In this document: positions 52,725-61,755 of the stretch, piece after piece
Layout: every line of letters begins with the position of its first letter
Numbering within the stretch: position 1 is the stretch's first letter
Assembly (NCBI RefSeq): GCF_000243335.1
Contig: NZ_JH597773.1
Location: 3,094,156 to 3,158,155 of the forward strand
Source: Leptonema illini DSM 21528
GTDB lineage: Bacteria > Spirochaetota > Leptospiria > Leptospirales > Leptonemataceae
Direction of reading: 5' to 3'
DNA length: 64,000 bases
Notes under the pieces: generated by a model
The model's input: only the letters and a program-made list of their open reading frames with translations
Told to the model about the DNA's origin: nothing
The model's database searches: none
Translations under genes and position numbers: made by a program

Positions 52725-53434
52725 CGGGACTTCTTCCCTTCAAAAACAAACACCAGCATCGGTCGAACAAGGCGCTTTACCAGTGCAAATAGATGAAACC
52801 GTGACGCGGGAAGAAAACCGAAATACTTACGAATGATCTCTACAATCTCTCTATCACGAAGCACAGCCTGTTTCTGATTCGCTCCGGAATTATCAAAATG
52901 CACGAAACCGGAACATGCATGGAAGGGAAGTCGGTCGCCGTATCCATGCCGGATATAGTAGTCCAGATCTGAAGAGATACGATATCGAAGGTCGTAGAAC
53001 AGTTCTTTCTTGCGTTCAAACACGATCCCCTGATGGCAGTTCGGTAAACCCTCTGAACGCTTTTTGAGCCTAATCGGCCGATAGCCAAGAACCGGATGCT
53101 GATATTTCACAGGCAGAAAGCACGGCGCAGTCAGATCGGCCGTGATGACATCACCGACAAAATAATCCCCTGCATTCAAGAAGAGAAGGCCCTCACCGCT
53201 GGCCATACGAATCCCTTTATTCATGGCGTCATAGATGCCTTTATCGGGTTCACTGATCCAGCGTACGACGGGCGGCAACGTTTTTAGATAGGCAAGCGTT
53301 CCATCCGTTGAACCACCGTCAACGATGATGTATTCAATGTCGGGCCAGGCCGTCTGCTTGAAGACGCTCTCGGCTGTTAACTTGAGATTCTCCAGTGCGT
53401 TAAAAACTACGGTGACGATGGTGATCACAGGCAT
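52721..53434 (-). CDS. Glycosyltransferase, family 2
   Basis: 237 residues. ITIVTVVFNALENLKLTAES, YIIVDGGSTDGTLAYL, SEPDKGIYDAMNKGIRMA and LLFLNAGDYFVG correspond point by point to the downstream paralogue; the DxD site reads NAGD, an accepted variant. Overlaps both neighbours (four bases and ten bases), as expected within a tightly packed operon. Donor and acceptor unknown. Confidence 0.85.
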   Translation of the reverse strand: MPVITIVTVVFNALENLKLTAESVFKQTAWPDIEYIIVDGGSTDGTLAYLKTLPPVVRWISEPDKGIYDAMNKGIRMASGEGLLFLNAGDYFVGDVITADLTAPCFLPVKYQHPVLGYRPIRLKKRSEGLPNCHQGIVFERKKELFYDLRYRISSDLDYYIRHGYGDRLPFHACSGFVHFDNSGANQKQAVLRDREIVEIIRKYFGFLPASRFHLFALVKRLVRPMLVFVFEGKKSR

Positions 53435-54519
53435 TGTCTGTAGGCCTCAAGGGTTTTCTCTGCACACCTCTTCCATGTAAACAGCTTCACACGCCTCCTG
53501 CCACGATGAATCAGATCCTGCGACCGGGATGGAGAATAGACTACGTTCTCGATGGCCGTCAGGATAGATTCGACCGATGCGGGGTCAAAAAAATCGGCCG
53601 CATCGCCGATGACCTCGGGCATCGAGCTTGTATTGCTGCTGATGACGGGACAATCGAGCGACATCGCTTCAAGCGGCGGAAGGCCAAAGCCTTCATAGAG
53701 TGATGGATAAACGAAACAGGCGGCATTGCGATAGAGCTGACCGAGCAATTCATCGCCGCCCGATATCTGGTGGCAATGATCGCTTTTCAGATTCAACGAA
53801 ACGAAAAGCTCTCTCTCCTCTTTAGAGAACGTACCGCCACCGAAGGCGACCAGAGAAAAGTCACTGACAAGTCGATCAGAGGATGCAAAAGCCCTGACGA
53901 GACGCTCGAAGTTCTTATACCCTCCGCGCTGACCGACATACAGAATATAGGGATGGTCCACTATGCGACGATTCTCAGAGAGGTTTAAGAAAGCATCATA
54001 GCCAAGGTGCGTTACCGAGACCTTTCGGCTTTCAATTCCATACAGATTCAAGAGGTCATTTCTTGTACTCTCAGAAATACAGAGCACATGATCCGCTCGC
54101 ATGACGGCCTTCTTTTTGGCGGCGACGGTAGAATCCCATCGCGCAAAATACTGCGGGTATAGCTCATGAATCATGTCATACACGGTTACGACGGATCGGG
54201 ACTTGCTTGAGGTCCACCGAATACGCGAGTAATAGGTCTCATGTACGATATCGGGTTCCCATTGAGCGATACGTCGCGCCGCAAGGACCTGATTCAAAAG
54301 CAGAAATGGCCGAGTCGTTTTAGGAGGATAGGGACTCCAGTAGCGACCGGAGACGCTGCCATCGTCCACCTTTGCCAGGTATTCGTTTCTGTGAAGAGGA
54401 GCGAAGGTTCGTACAGTCAGGCCAGATGCACGCAGCTCACGAGAGAGATTGATATAATACCGGGAGATACCGCCGTAGGCTTGCAGGCTGAAAATCTGAG
54501 GATCAAAGGCTATCTTCAT
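53425..54519 (-). CDS. Glycosyltransferase, family 4
   Basis: 364 residues, GT-B fold. LQAYGGISRYYINLSREL N-terminal loop, YILYVGQRGGYKNFERLVRA in the linker, and YPSLYEGFGLPPLEAMSLDC with the E-x7-E motif of retaining GT4 enzymes. Mannosyl- or related transferase on the cytosolic face. Starts six bases after the upstream gene on the same strand. Confidence 0.88.
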   Translation of the reverse strand: MKIAFDPQIFSLQAYGGISRYYINLSRELRASGLTVRTFAPLHRNEYLAKVDDGSVSGRYWSPYPPKTTRPFLLLNQVLAARRIAQWEPDIVHETYYSRIRWTSSKSRSVVTVYDMIHELYPQYFARWDSTVAAKKKAVMRADHVLCISESTRNDLLNLYGIESRKVSVTHLGYDAFLNLSENRRIVDHPYILYVGQRGGYKNFERLVRAFASSDRLVSDFSLVAFGGGTFSKEERELFVSLNLKSDHCHQISGGDELLGQLYRNAACFVYPSLYEGFGLPPLEAMSLDCPVISSNTSSMPEVIGDAADFFDPASVESILTAIENVVYSPSRSQDLIHRGRRRVKLFTWKRCAEKTLEAYRQCL

Positions 54520-54525
54520 CTACAT

Positions 54526-55482
54526 TTAGTCTTTATGGATAGAATTGATCTTGTCATCCATGATTCGCCCATAATGCCAGAGGCCGAACAGTGCCCCTCG
54601 AAAATAGTAGCCTCGCATTCGCCAGGCAGTTCGTCTCGGGCCGAACTGCAGCATTGTCGAGAGAATCAAGCCTGCAACCAGCCTGATAGCTTTCAATAAA
54701 GGGAAAAATCTACCGGCACCTTCTTTCTTACGCCACAGCACGGCATTGGTTATGCCCTCCGTGAGCATCCTCTTTTTCAGATAATCCTCGGTCTGCCGCA
54801 TAAGAGGAACCGGATGATAAACCATTAAATCCGGATGGTATATGATTCTATAGCCCAGAGCATCAACCCTATGGGTCAGGTCACTATCCTCACCATAAAC
54901 CTGAATCTTCCGCTCATTTACTGGCCCGAGTTTCTCATTGAAGCCGCCAGTGCGAAGAAGGAGCGATTTCCGGGTCCAATAGTTGACTGCAGGAGGCCTG
55001 GCCCCACCAAGAAACGGACCGATTGGGCCACTTTGAGAGTACTCGGGAAGAATGTAGCGAAACTCTACAGGAATGTCAATTTGAAGCGCTCCGCCTTCTG
55101 GAACTCCAGTAATGGGACCACCGAGAATTCCGGTATCAGCATGAGCAAGCATGTGCTGGAATCCTACTTGAAGCCACCGATCAGAAACACAGGCATCGTC
55201 ATCTGTGAATGCAATGATCTCACAGCTGGCTGCTCGCCACCCAATATTTCGAGCACGAGAAGCTCCTCGTCCATGATCAAGAAGGTGCTGTATCGCTGCA
55301 TAGCTCTCCTTAAGACCGTCAAGAATTTCTGCCGTCAATGCGGCATTGCCCTGATCGACGATGATGATTTCTCTGGGTTGAACTGCACTGCTCAGAATGC
55401 TCTCCAGTTGTTTTAATAGCAGCGCAGGTCGGTTTGCTGTACAGATGATGACAGAAACATCAACAATTCGATTTTCTTTCAT
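54526..55482 (-). CDS. Glycosyltransferase, family 2, with C-terminal membrane stretch
   Basis: 318 residues. DVSVIICTANRPALLLKQLE, EIIIVDQGNAALTAEIL, IIAFTDDDACVSDRWLQ with the metal-binding DDD, and GEDSDLTHRVDALGYRI as the acceptor-side motif. A hydrophobic C-terminal helix (LLKAIRLVAGLILSTMLQF) suggests membrane attachment. Resembles rhamnosyl/ArnC-like family 2 enzymes only generally. Confidence 0.85.
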   Translation of the reverse strand: MKENRIVDVSVIICTANRPALLLKQLESILSSAVQPREIIIVDQGNAALTAEILDGLKESYAAIQHLLDHGRGASRARNIGWRAASCEIIAFTDDDACVSDRWLQVGFQHMLAHADTGILGGPITGVPEGGALQIDIPVEFRYILPEYSQSGPIGPFLGGARPPAVNYWTRKSLLLRTGGFNEKLGPVNERKIQVYGEDSDLTHRVDALGYRIIYHPDLMVYHPVPLMRQTEDYLKKRMLTEGITNAVLWRKKEGAGRFFPLLKAIRLVAGLILSTMLQFGPRRTAWRMRGYYFRGALFGLWHYGRIMDDKINSIHKD

Positions 55483-55846
55483 GACTCACACTGCCGATCT
55501 GTAATCACCCGTCCAGGGATCTGCGCCCGCAATATCATACCGAGGAAATCAAAAACAGGGGGTGCTTGATATTGTTATTCTATTTGGATACTGTAACGTC
55601 GCCCATGAAAGGGTCCCGATTGCCCACCTCTACAAATAATCGGGACCCTTTCATGGTTGTCAAGGAGTTTGTATCCAGCCTTATACCAAAAATGGAACAC
55701 GGGCTTCTCCCCTTTCCGGAGGCATTCAGTTAACGAATATGCCCGCACTCCGCATTTCTGCGCAGGTAACGAAGAGCCAGATATCGAGCCCTTTCCCTGA
55801 ATACAGGAAAAGGGGAAACACGGTTTTCATGAATCTCAGCTTACAC
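55483..55846. other. Gene-free 364-bp gap in the polysaccharide locus
   Basis: No ORF of interest on either strand. It holds a large inverted repeat (55585-55677) and a second hairpin, CCTTTCCCTG (55790-55799) with CAGGAAAAGG (55804-55813), one mismatch, just after the stop of the minus-strand gene at 55847; that second hairpin could end transcription. The gap may contain a promoter for the genes downstream of it. Confidence 0.7.
55585..55677. repeat. 93-bp nested inverted-repeat element
   Basis: Inner arms CCATGAAAGGGTCCCGATT (55603-55621) and exact complement at 55638-55656, 19 bp perfect with a 16-base loop. Outer arms TGGATAC (55585-55591) and GTATCCA (55671-55677), 7 bp perfect. No ORF, no T-tract. 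Could be a miniature mobile element or a structured RNA. Confidence 0.8.
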
Positions 55847-56833
55847 TCAATCGTGTCTGACTAACCGCCTTTCAATGGCCGCTAGAGCCTTCAAGAAAAT
55901 GTGCGCGCAAACCCAAAACCATACACTGATTGGAATGTGCGGAAGAATTGCCGCACTTCGGTAGATTTTGGTGAGCGGTGATAGCTTACTCCGTACTACT
56001 GAAACGATGGCTGCCGCACCGGCGTAACGAGCGATCTGCCTGGTCTGCCCAACGGGAAATCCCAGGAATGCGGACTGTACCCAATCAAGAAAAGCAACCT
56101 CGGCCTTTAGTTTTCTCATCAGTATCTCCCGCTCCTGTCGTGAGGAGATATTCAAACCGCTCTGCCTGAACCAGAGCCGCCCGTGGGAGATCGTGTAAAA
56201 GCCCTTCTCCATTGCAAAATTGATATAAGTAGCTGTATCAGAATGCCATGCAAGGTCGAAAGCGACGAACCCCTTCCTTTCATAAATGCTCCGACGGAAA
56301 ATATGATCCTGAGCACAGGTATAAGCCTCACCTGAAAGACGCCTGAGAGTAAAATCATACGCTGATTCAAACTGAGGATGGCCGAACTCATAGCCAGGCC
56401 CACATGGCTTCGAATCAGCGCCAATCCAGGATACCGGGAATCGATAGATGTCATAAGCACCTGCTGTTCTTTCCAGCGTTGCATAAAACGCCGCTACGGC
56501 ATTCGATGACGGGATATCATCATCAGAGAGGAGCCAGATCCAGGGTTCGCCGGCAGTCAAATCAATAGAACGCCTCCAATGCGCTACGAGATCGCGACCG
56601 CCGAGATTATCCGGAAAGCGGTGATAATGCATTTGCAGCTGTTTACCGTATGGCTCGACAATAGAGAAGAGATCATGCGGACTCGCGTCATCAGAAACAT
56701 ACAGGGCAAAGCGTCTGTCAGTCTGATTGGACAGCGCATCCATTGTTTCCTTCAGGAAATGGGCCTTAAAGGCCGGTATGACAATAGCCAGATTATAATC
56801 TGCCTTGCTCTGAACGCTGCTGGAATAACTCAT
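55847..56833 (-). CDS. Glycosyltransferase, family 2
   Basis: 328 residues. LAIVIPAFKAHFLKETMDAL, LYVSDDASPHDLFSIVEPYG, WIWLLSDDDIPSSNAVAAFY with the metal-binding DDD, and a C-terminal hydrophobic segment (IPISVWFWVCAHIFLKALAAI). Its start is only 95 bases from the left end of the IS3-type element, so the promoter or the upstream gene of the old operon may have been displaced by that insertion. Confidence 0.85.
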   Translation of the reverse strand: MSYSSSVQSKADYNLAIVIPAFKAHFLKETMDALSNQTDRRFALYVSDDASPHDLFSIVEPYGKQLQMHYHRFPDNLGGRDLVAHWRRSIDLTAGEPWIWLLSDDDIPSSNAVAAFYATLERTAGAYDIYRFPVSWIGADSKPCGPGYEFGHPQFESAYDFTLRRLSGEAYTCAQDHIFRRSIYERKGFVAFDLAWHSDTATYINFAMEKGFYTISHGRLWFRQSGLNISSRQEREILMRKLKAEVAFLDWVQSAFLGFPVGQTRQIARYAGAAAIVSVVRSKLSPLTKIYRSAAILPHIPISVWFWVCAHIFLKALAAIERRLVRHD

Positions 56834-56972
56834 CTGTGTCGGCTACCACATTCCCCGATTATGTCCCGAGTTTAGTTAGAGCTTGAAAAGGCGGAACCCT
56901 GGCCCAAAATGGGCCGAACACCACATTGCTCTCTGTCAGCGTAGTTGACGCACATTTTTTCAATCGTCTGCC

Positions 56973-57985
56973 TCAGGAGGCTTTCGCCTCGCCGAGAGTA
57001 ACCGCCTTCTGATACTCCCACTTCCTGGGGCTCTGTGACCACCGAGAAGGATTCTTTTTCTTCGCTGCTGCGAAGGTCTGTGCTCGCTTCTTGAGGATTG
57101 CCCGATCCTGACCGGTGTGTCTTTGCTCGGGCGTCACATAGTTGATACCAGAATGGCGATGTTCATGGTTATACCAGTGCACGAAATTGGCAACCCAATT
57201 TCGTGCCGATTCAAGACTTGTGAATCTCCGCGGATAGCCCGGACGATACTTCAACGTCTTGAATAGCGCCTCAGAATATGGGTTATCCTCACTGACACGG
57301 GGCCTGGAGAAGGACGCCGTCACTCCAAGCTCGTAGAGCTTGAGCAGCATTGTCGATCCTTTCATCGGTCCGCCGTTATCCGCATGCAGAACAGCCTTGC
57401 TCAGATCCATCTCACGCGATAGGCGATCAATCATCCTCGCAGACAGTTTGCTCGTCTCCTCTGTATGGATTTCCCATCCTGCAATCTTACGGCTCCATAC
57501 GTCTATGACCATATAGAGATACAGGTAGATCCCCTTTATGTTCGTATGCAGGTAGGTAATTCCCAGCTCAGAAGCTGATCGGGTCCGGTAGCCTTGTGAG
57601 AGGGCTTATTTCTCGGGGTGCGACCCCGGCCAGGACCGCGATGGGTTAACATCCTGTTCTCCTTCAACACACGGTAAATCGTTCTCTCGGAGCCTATATA
57701 ATGGCCTTTTTCTGCGAGAATTGCCACGATTTCCGCCGGATTCAGGCCTCTGTATTCCGGAAGGTTAACGACCCGTAGAATCTCATTTCTCTCTGTCGCA
57801 GTCAGCTTATGCTGTACCCGTCGCTTCGCCCCTTTGCGGCTATCCGCACTCGCTCCACGACTCCACCGTCGTAGAGTGCTTACAGAGATGCCTGTGGCTT
57901 CACTGATACGCTTCTGAGAGAGATGGGAAGCTATGGCCTCGGCCACTGCTTCGCTTACGGTCGCTTTCGTTCCCGGTGTATTCAT
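56973..57985 (-). pseudogene. IS3-family transposase OrfB, frameshifted
   Basis: First part (57985-57536): helix-turn-helix linker and the HTH_21 segment (GHYIGSERTIYRVLKENRML). The integrase core continues in another frame (ITYLHTNIKGIYLYLYMVID, VLHADNGGPMKG, DNPYSEALFKTLKYRPGYP, WYNHEHRHSGINYVTPEQRH). The switch lies at about 57560: one base is missing where WDITYL is expected, which also deletes the first acidic residue of the DDE triad. Without correction no active transposase is made. Confidence 0.87.
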
Positions 57986-58470
57986 CTGTCCCCGTCCGGT
58001 TCGAAGATGATCCCCTCCAGTTTTTTTTTAAGCACCATGATGGCTGTCACTTCGGCCAGCGCTTTGTCTTTCTTCCGGAGTTCCTTCTCAAGCTGTTTAA
58101 CCTTCTTGCGCTCTTCACTCAGCTCTTTCCTTGCTTCCGACTGCCGGAGCTTCAAGGTTTCGCGGATTTCTGAACGCCAGAGCTTCAGATGCTCTTCGTG
58201 AATCCCTCGCTTCCTCAACCATTCGCCGAGCTGCTCGGTCGGAATCGATGCCGATTCGAGCAAGAGCTCCTGCTTCTCCAGCATTGATCGATTTTTCGGA
58301 TCTGACGAACCCATACGCATCTCCACCTCTCCACGCATCTTCCTGAGCCAGTTATAAAGCGTCTGGAGGGAAATGCCAGCTTCTTCTGCAACTGCCGCAG
58401 CACCCGGTCCGTCCGGGAGAAGGGCTTTACGCACCGTTGTGCTCTTAAATTCTTCGCTATACCTTGCCAT
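57982..58470 (-). CDS. IS3-family transposase OrfA
   Basis: 162 residues. MARYSEEFKSTTVRKALLP and ISLQTLYNWLRKMRGE form the helix-turn-helix; the rest is a long charged helix (ARKELSEERKKVKQLEKEL, LAEVTAIMVLKKKLEG) that serves as the leucine-zipper-like dimer region. It overlaps OrfB by four bases, consistent with coupled translation. ATG at 58470 is preferred to the in-frame ATG at 58482. Confidence 0.87.
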   Translation of the reverse strand: MARYSEEFKSTTVRKALLPDGPGAAAVAEEAGISLQTLYNWLRKMRGEVEMRMGSSDPKNRSMLEKQELLLESASIPTEQLGEWLRKRGIHEEHLKLWRSEIRETLKLRQSEARKELSEERKKVKQLEKELRKKDKALAEVTAIMVLKKKLEGIIFEPDGDR

Positions 58471-58478
58471 GTTTAACC

Positions 58479-59639
58479 TCATTTTGAGGCGTCAACTTTG
58501 CAGGCAGAGAGGAAATATGCCCTTACGGCTTTCAATAATTTATAAATTCTATACGGAAGCCATAAAATAAATTCGCCAATTTTATACTGGGCTCGCCCTT
58601 TCTTTGATAAAAAAGGTGAACCATTCAAATACAATTTAAAAACATCATGCTTTCCTGTTATAGCTATTAAATCAGAATACGCAAAACCAATCTCATTAAG
58701 GGATTTTGCAATATCTTTCTCTTTCATTATGTCATATAGCACTTCGATACCAAACAGCCTTCTATACTCCAAAGGAGACGCCAATGACTCTTTTGCCACG
58801 TAAAAAGGTATTAATTTAGCATCAACTTGACCAGGGATATCGACACCAGAAAATATTTTTCTAAAATCTTCTACTGACTCAATATTCAGATAATGCTTTA
58901 AAATCTCCTTATATTCAACTGTGTTTCGGATATGGGTTTCAGGTTTGTCACCGCTAGCGTTCGCTTCCCCCTTGCGTATCCGAAATTTGATTAAATTTTC
59001 GTTCAGGATATGAATATCAAAATGCATGCACACCCTTACCCAAAAATCAAAATCAGGCAAAGAACCAAATCTTTCATCATATAAGCCCACTTTATCATAA
59101 CAATCTCTTCTAATTAGTGCACTGGGATGGCAAAGGCAATTGCCATGATAGAAAAAATAATTTAGCCACTGATATCTGTCTCGATTTTCTTTATTGAAAA
59201 CCGAACAGTACGGATGAGTTAAGTCTGTAAACTTATCGCCATCTTCATCGATAAAATATGCTTTACTGAAAACAACCCCTATATCTGGATTTCCATCTAA
59301 AAATTCGACTTGTTTTTCAAGCTTACCGGGGAAAAAAACATCATCAGAGCTAAGCATAGCAATATACTTACCTGAAGAATTGAGAATACAATTGTTAGCA
59401 GCAACGCTTGCACCTTGGTTTTTCGAAAAAACAAAAAGCTTTATTCTTTCATCATTAAAGCTCTTTATTTCCTCTACTGTGTTATCCGTAGACCCATCAT
59501 CAGTTACAACTATTTCAAAATCCTGAAATGTTTGACTTAAGACACTCCTGATACTTTCCCTAACATATTTGCCATGCTTATAAGATGGGATAATTACACT
59601 CACTTTAGGCATATAACTTCTCTCAATCACTGTAACCAT
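58479..59639 (-). CDS. Glycosyltransferase, family 2, C-terminus supplied by IS end
   Basis: 386 residues. KVSVIIPSYKHGKYVRESIR, IVVTDDGSTDNTVEEIK and YIAMLSSDDVFFPGKLEKQ with the metal-binding DD, then DFDFWVRVCMHFDIHIL acceptor motif. The last ten or so residues (LSACKVDASK) are encoded by the right end of the IS3-type element, so the original C-terminus was cut off. AT-rich coding, unlike the genes before 57000. Start ATG at 59639 with AGGGGG five bases upstream. Confidence 0.82.
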   Translation of the reverse strand: MVTVIERSYMPKVSVIIPSYKHGKYVRESIRSVLSQTFQDFEIVVTDDGSTDNTVEEIKSFNDERIKLFVFSKNQGASVAANNCILNSSGKYIAMLSSDDVFFPGKLEKQVEFLDGNPDIGVVFSKAYFIDEDGDKFTDLTHPYCSVFNKENRDRYQWLNYFFYHGNCLCHPSALIRRDCYDKVGLYDERFGSLPDFDFWVRVCMHFDIHILNENLIKFRIRKGEANASGDKPETHIRNTVEYKEILKHYLNIESVEDFRKIFSGVDIPGQVDAKLIPFYVAKESLASPLEYRRLFGIEVLYDIMKEKDIAKSLNEIGFAYSDLIAITGKHDVFKLYLNGSPFLSKKGRAQYKIGEFILWLPYRIYKLLKAVRAYFLSACKVDASK

Positions 59640-59684
59640 TATTACCCCCTGCAAACAACCTTAAGTTCGGAATATAAAAAATCT

Positions 59685-60542
59685 TTATTTTAGCATAAAA
59701 CGAACTCTACCGCCAAAGAATTTGGCACCATAGCTAATCGTCTTTCCAGCTCTTTTGTCTTTAATGGAGTTTTTAAACAAAAGAAGGTATAGTTTATTTT
59801 TCTGCCCCAAAAAATCCTTTTCGTATTTGCTCTCAAAAAAAAGATTATATTGGTCGATATTCTTAATTATTAGCATCAATTGATCTTCGTAACTTACCTT
59901 AGACCAAAGACCGCCCTCATGAACCCTGTAAACGGACATCTCTCTATCGATATAACCAATATTTCCTTCTTCAGCAACGGCCATATTGAAAAACCAATCA
60001 TATGTTAGATAGTCATATATGCGGGGATTAATTTTATCCACCGCCTTCTTTCGATAAAAACATGCTGAAAAGTTCCCAATAAAATTGAAGCCTATCAAAT
60101 CATGTATGGAGAATTCTTTATCAGAAAGATCGTTCTGACCAGCATAAATACCAAACTGGTTGTTGTAAAGAGTTCTCACTTTATTAAAACACATTGAACA
60201 ATTTCGGCTACTTTCCAAGAACTCCAACTGTAAAGCCAACTTATTATCATCAATCCAATAATCATCTCCTTCACAAACAGCGACGTAATCTCCGGAACAA
60301 GCACGGAAGCATCTCTGCAAATTTTTTGTTAATCCAAGATTGCTACTATCTCGTAGAATTATAAAAGTATCTGGATGCTTTTCCTTATATTTTTCAATAA
60401 TAATCGGAGTCTTATCTGTTGAACAATCATCCCCTACAACTATTTCCAATGCGCAATTAATTTTTTGCCTCAGTATCGACTCTATTGCCTGCTCGATGTA
60501 TTTTTCATGATTATAACTGGTTAATACTACACTTATTTTCAT
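59685..60542 (-). CDS. Glycosyltransferase, family 2
   Basis: 285 residues, AT-rich. ISVVLTSYNHEKYIEQAIES, ALEIVVGDDCSTDKTPIII, YVAVCEGDDYWIDDNKLALQ with the metal site, and DYLTYDWFFNMAVAEEGN acceptor motif. Typical of O-antigen galactosyl/rhamnosyl transferases but the sugar is unknown. The 3' end of the upstream gene overlaps a possible GTG start at 60551. Confidence 0.85.
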   Translation of the reverse strand: MKISVVLTSYNHEKYIEQAIESILRQKINCALEIVVGDDCSTDKTPIIIEKYKEKHPDTFIILRDSSNLGLTKNLQRCFRACSGDYVAVCEGDDYWIDDNKLALQLEFLESSRNCSMCFNKVRTLYNNQFGIYAGQNDLSDKEFSIHDLIGFNFIGNFSACFYRKKAVDKINPRIYDYLTYDWFFNMAVAEEGNIGYIDREMSVYRVHEGGLWSKVSYEDQLMLIIKNIDQYNLFFESKYEKDFLGQKNKLYLLLFKNSIKDKRAGKTISYGAKFFGGRVRFMLK

Positions 60543-60547
60543 ATCAA

Positions 60548-61747
60548 TCACCGCTCAATAAAATTCTCAAATATTTTAATACGCTTTTCGATCTGAAGCT
60601 CAGTTGAAAATAATTGATGTGTTTTATACTGTCCGCTATACGATATTCGATAAAGCTGATCAATATTATCATAGTAATAGTTGATTTTCGAAACTATATC
60701 TTCAACATCAGCATTTACTATAACTATCTCGTTTGAATCATACTCAGTATTTATTTTCAATTCGTCTGAAAGGAAAAGCGCAACCCCATGAAAAGATGCA
60801 TCAGCACCTAAAGGAAAGCCATCAAAATTCCCAGGAAAAAGTTTGAAAGGCCTATTCGGTGATAAAAAAATATCCATAGAAGAATAAAATTCGGGAAAAA
60901 AATCCGGCCTTCTTAAACCATAAAAAAACACCCTATCCTCAATATCTGATACATCAATATCGTCTTTATCCCAATTGCCTACAATATGAAAGTATATATC
61001 ATTATACTTTCTGCATAAGATCTTTGCACATTCAATAAAAAGATCATAACCCTTATCAACTCCTCTGTCCGAATACTTTGCTGCTACAAAACAAATATCA
61101 AAACTTTTTTTTTCTATTTGATATTTCTTCTTGTGCATTATCTGATTCTTATCAAATTGGATAAAACCTCCATATATATATTCAATGGAATCTTCATGAC
61201 ACAGAGATTTGCTTAATAAGTATTTTTTTGTAATTTCCTGAGTTACAATAACTTTTCTAAAATATTCCGAGCTAAATATTCTTTGCAACATAATATCTGA
61301 TTTATCAAAATCTATCCCAAAAGCACCACCTGGATACAATACAAACACAAAAGGAATTTTATTTTTTTCCAGCAAAGGAAGCAATGTATAGGTCTCCGCA
61401 AGAAAAAAAGAATATGATAAATCCGCGCCCAAACATGCATCAGAATGAAAAAATTGGATTTTTCCAGGATCAATTTCCGGATAATATTCTAAATACTTTT
61501 CTTTATTCGTCTTAAACTGTTTGAAGGTCATCCCATATGGGTGGGAAAACCACGCTTCTTTGTCCGGATATAACCTAGGCATTGTATAACTTTTAATAAA
61601 ATCATAACTCCTTAAGTACTCTGCTATTTCACGATTCCTAAAGCCAAATGGAACAAGTTGAGGAAATGTCGAATCTACTATTATTACTTTTTCTTTAGCT
61701 ATTTTCTTATTGTAGCCATTTGCTTTAAATAACTTGAAAATATTCAT
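60548..61747 (-). CDS. Glycosyltransferase, GT4-like
   Basis: 399 residues, AT-rich, probably GT-B fold. SFDICFVAAKYSDRGVDKGYDLFIE opens the donor domain, IYFHIVGNWDKDDIDV follows, and the region FLSPNRPFKLFPGNFDGFPLGADASFHG replaces the usual E-x7-E motif with a variant. The first 200 residues are not similar to anything I can name. Overlaps the start of the next gene by three bases or is adjacent to it, depending on that start. Confidence 0.7.
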   Translation of the reverse strand: MNIFKLFKANGYNKKIAKEKVIIVDSTFPQLVPFGFRNREIAEYLRSYDFIKSYTMPRLYPDKEAWFSHPYGMTFKQFKTNKEKYLEYYPEIDPGKIQFFHSDACLGADLSYSFFLAETYTLLPLLEKNKIPFVFVLYPGGAFGIDFDKSDIMLQRIFSSEYFRKVIVTQEITKKYLLSKSLCHEDSIEYIYGGFIQFDKNQIMHKKKYQIEKKSFDICFVAAKYSDRGVDKGYDLFIECAKILCRKYNDIYFHIVGNWDKDDIDVSDIEDRVFFYGLRRPDFFPEFYSSMDIFLSPNRPFKLFPGNFDGFPLGADASFHGVALFLSDELKINTEYDSNEIVIVNADVEDIVSKINYYYDNIDQLYRISYSGQYKTHQLFSTELQIEKRIKIFENFIER

Positions 61748-61755
61748 CTATCATC

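Larger units (their letters stand above)
56929..58511 (-). mobile_element. IS3-family insertion sequence, frameshifted
   Basis: 1583 bp between imperfect 23-bp terminal repeats: CTCTCTGTCAGCGTAGTTGACGC (split here as CTCTCTGTCAGC plus GTAGTTGACGC, 56929-56951) and the complement of 58489-58511, 19 of 23 identical. Contains OrfA and a broken OrfB. No target duplication could be found, so the flanks may have been rearranged. The right end overlaps the 3' end of a glycosyltransferase gene. Confidence 0.85.

Noticed and set aside
56901-56915. GGCCCA-AAA-TGGGCC hairpin as a terminator
   Set aside because: Only a 6-bp stem with no T-tract, next to an IS end; nothing links it to a gene.
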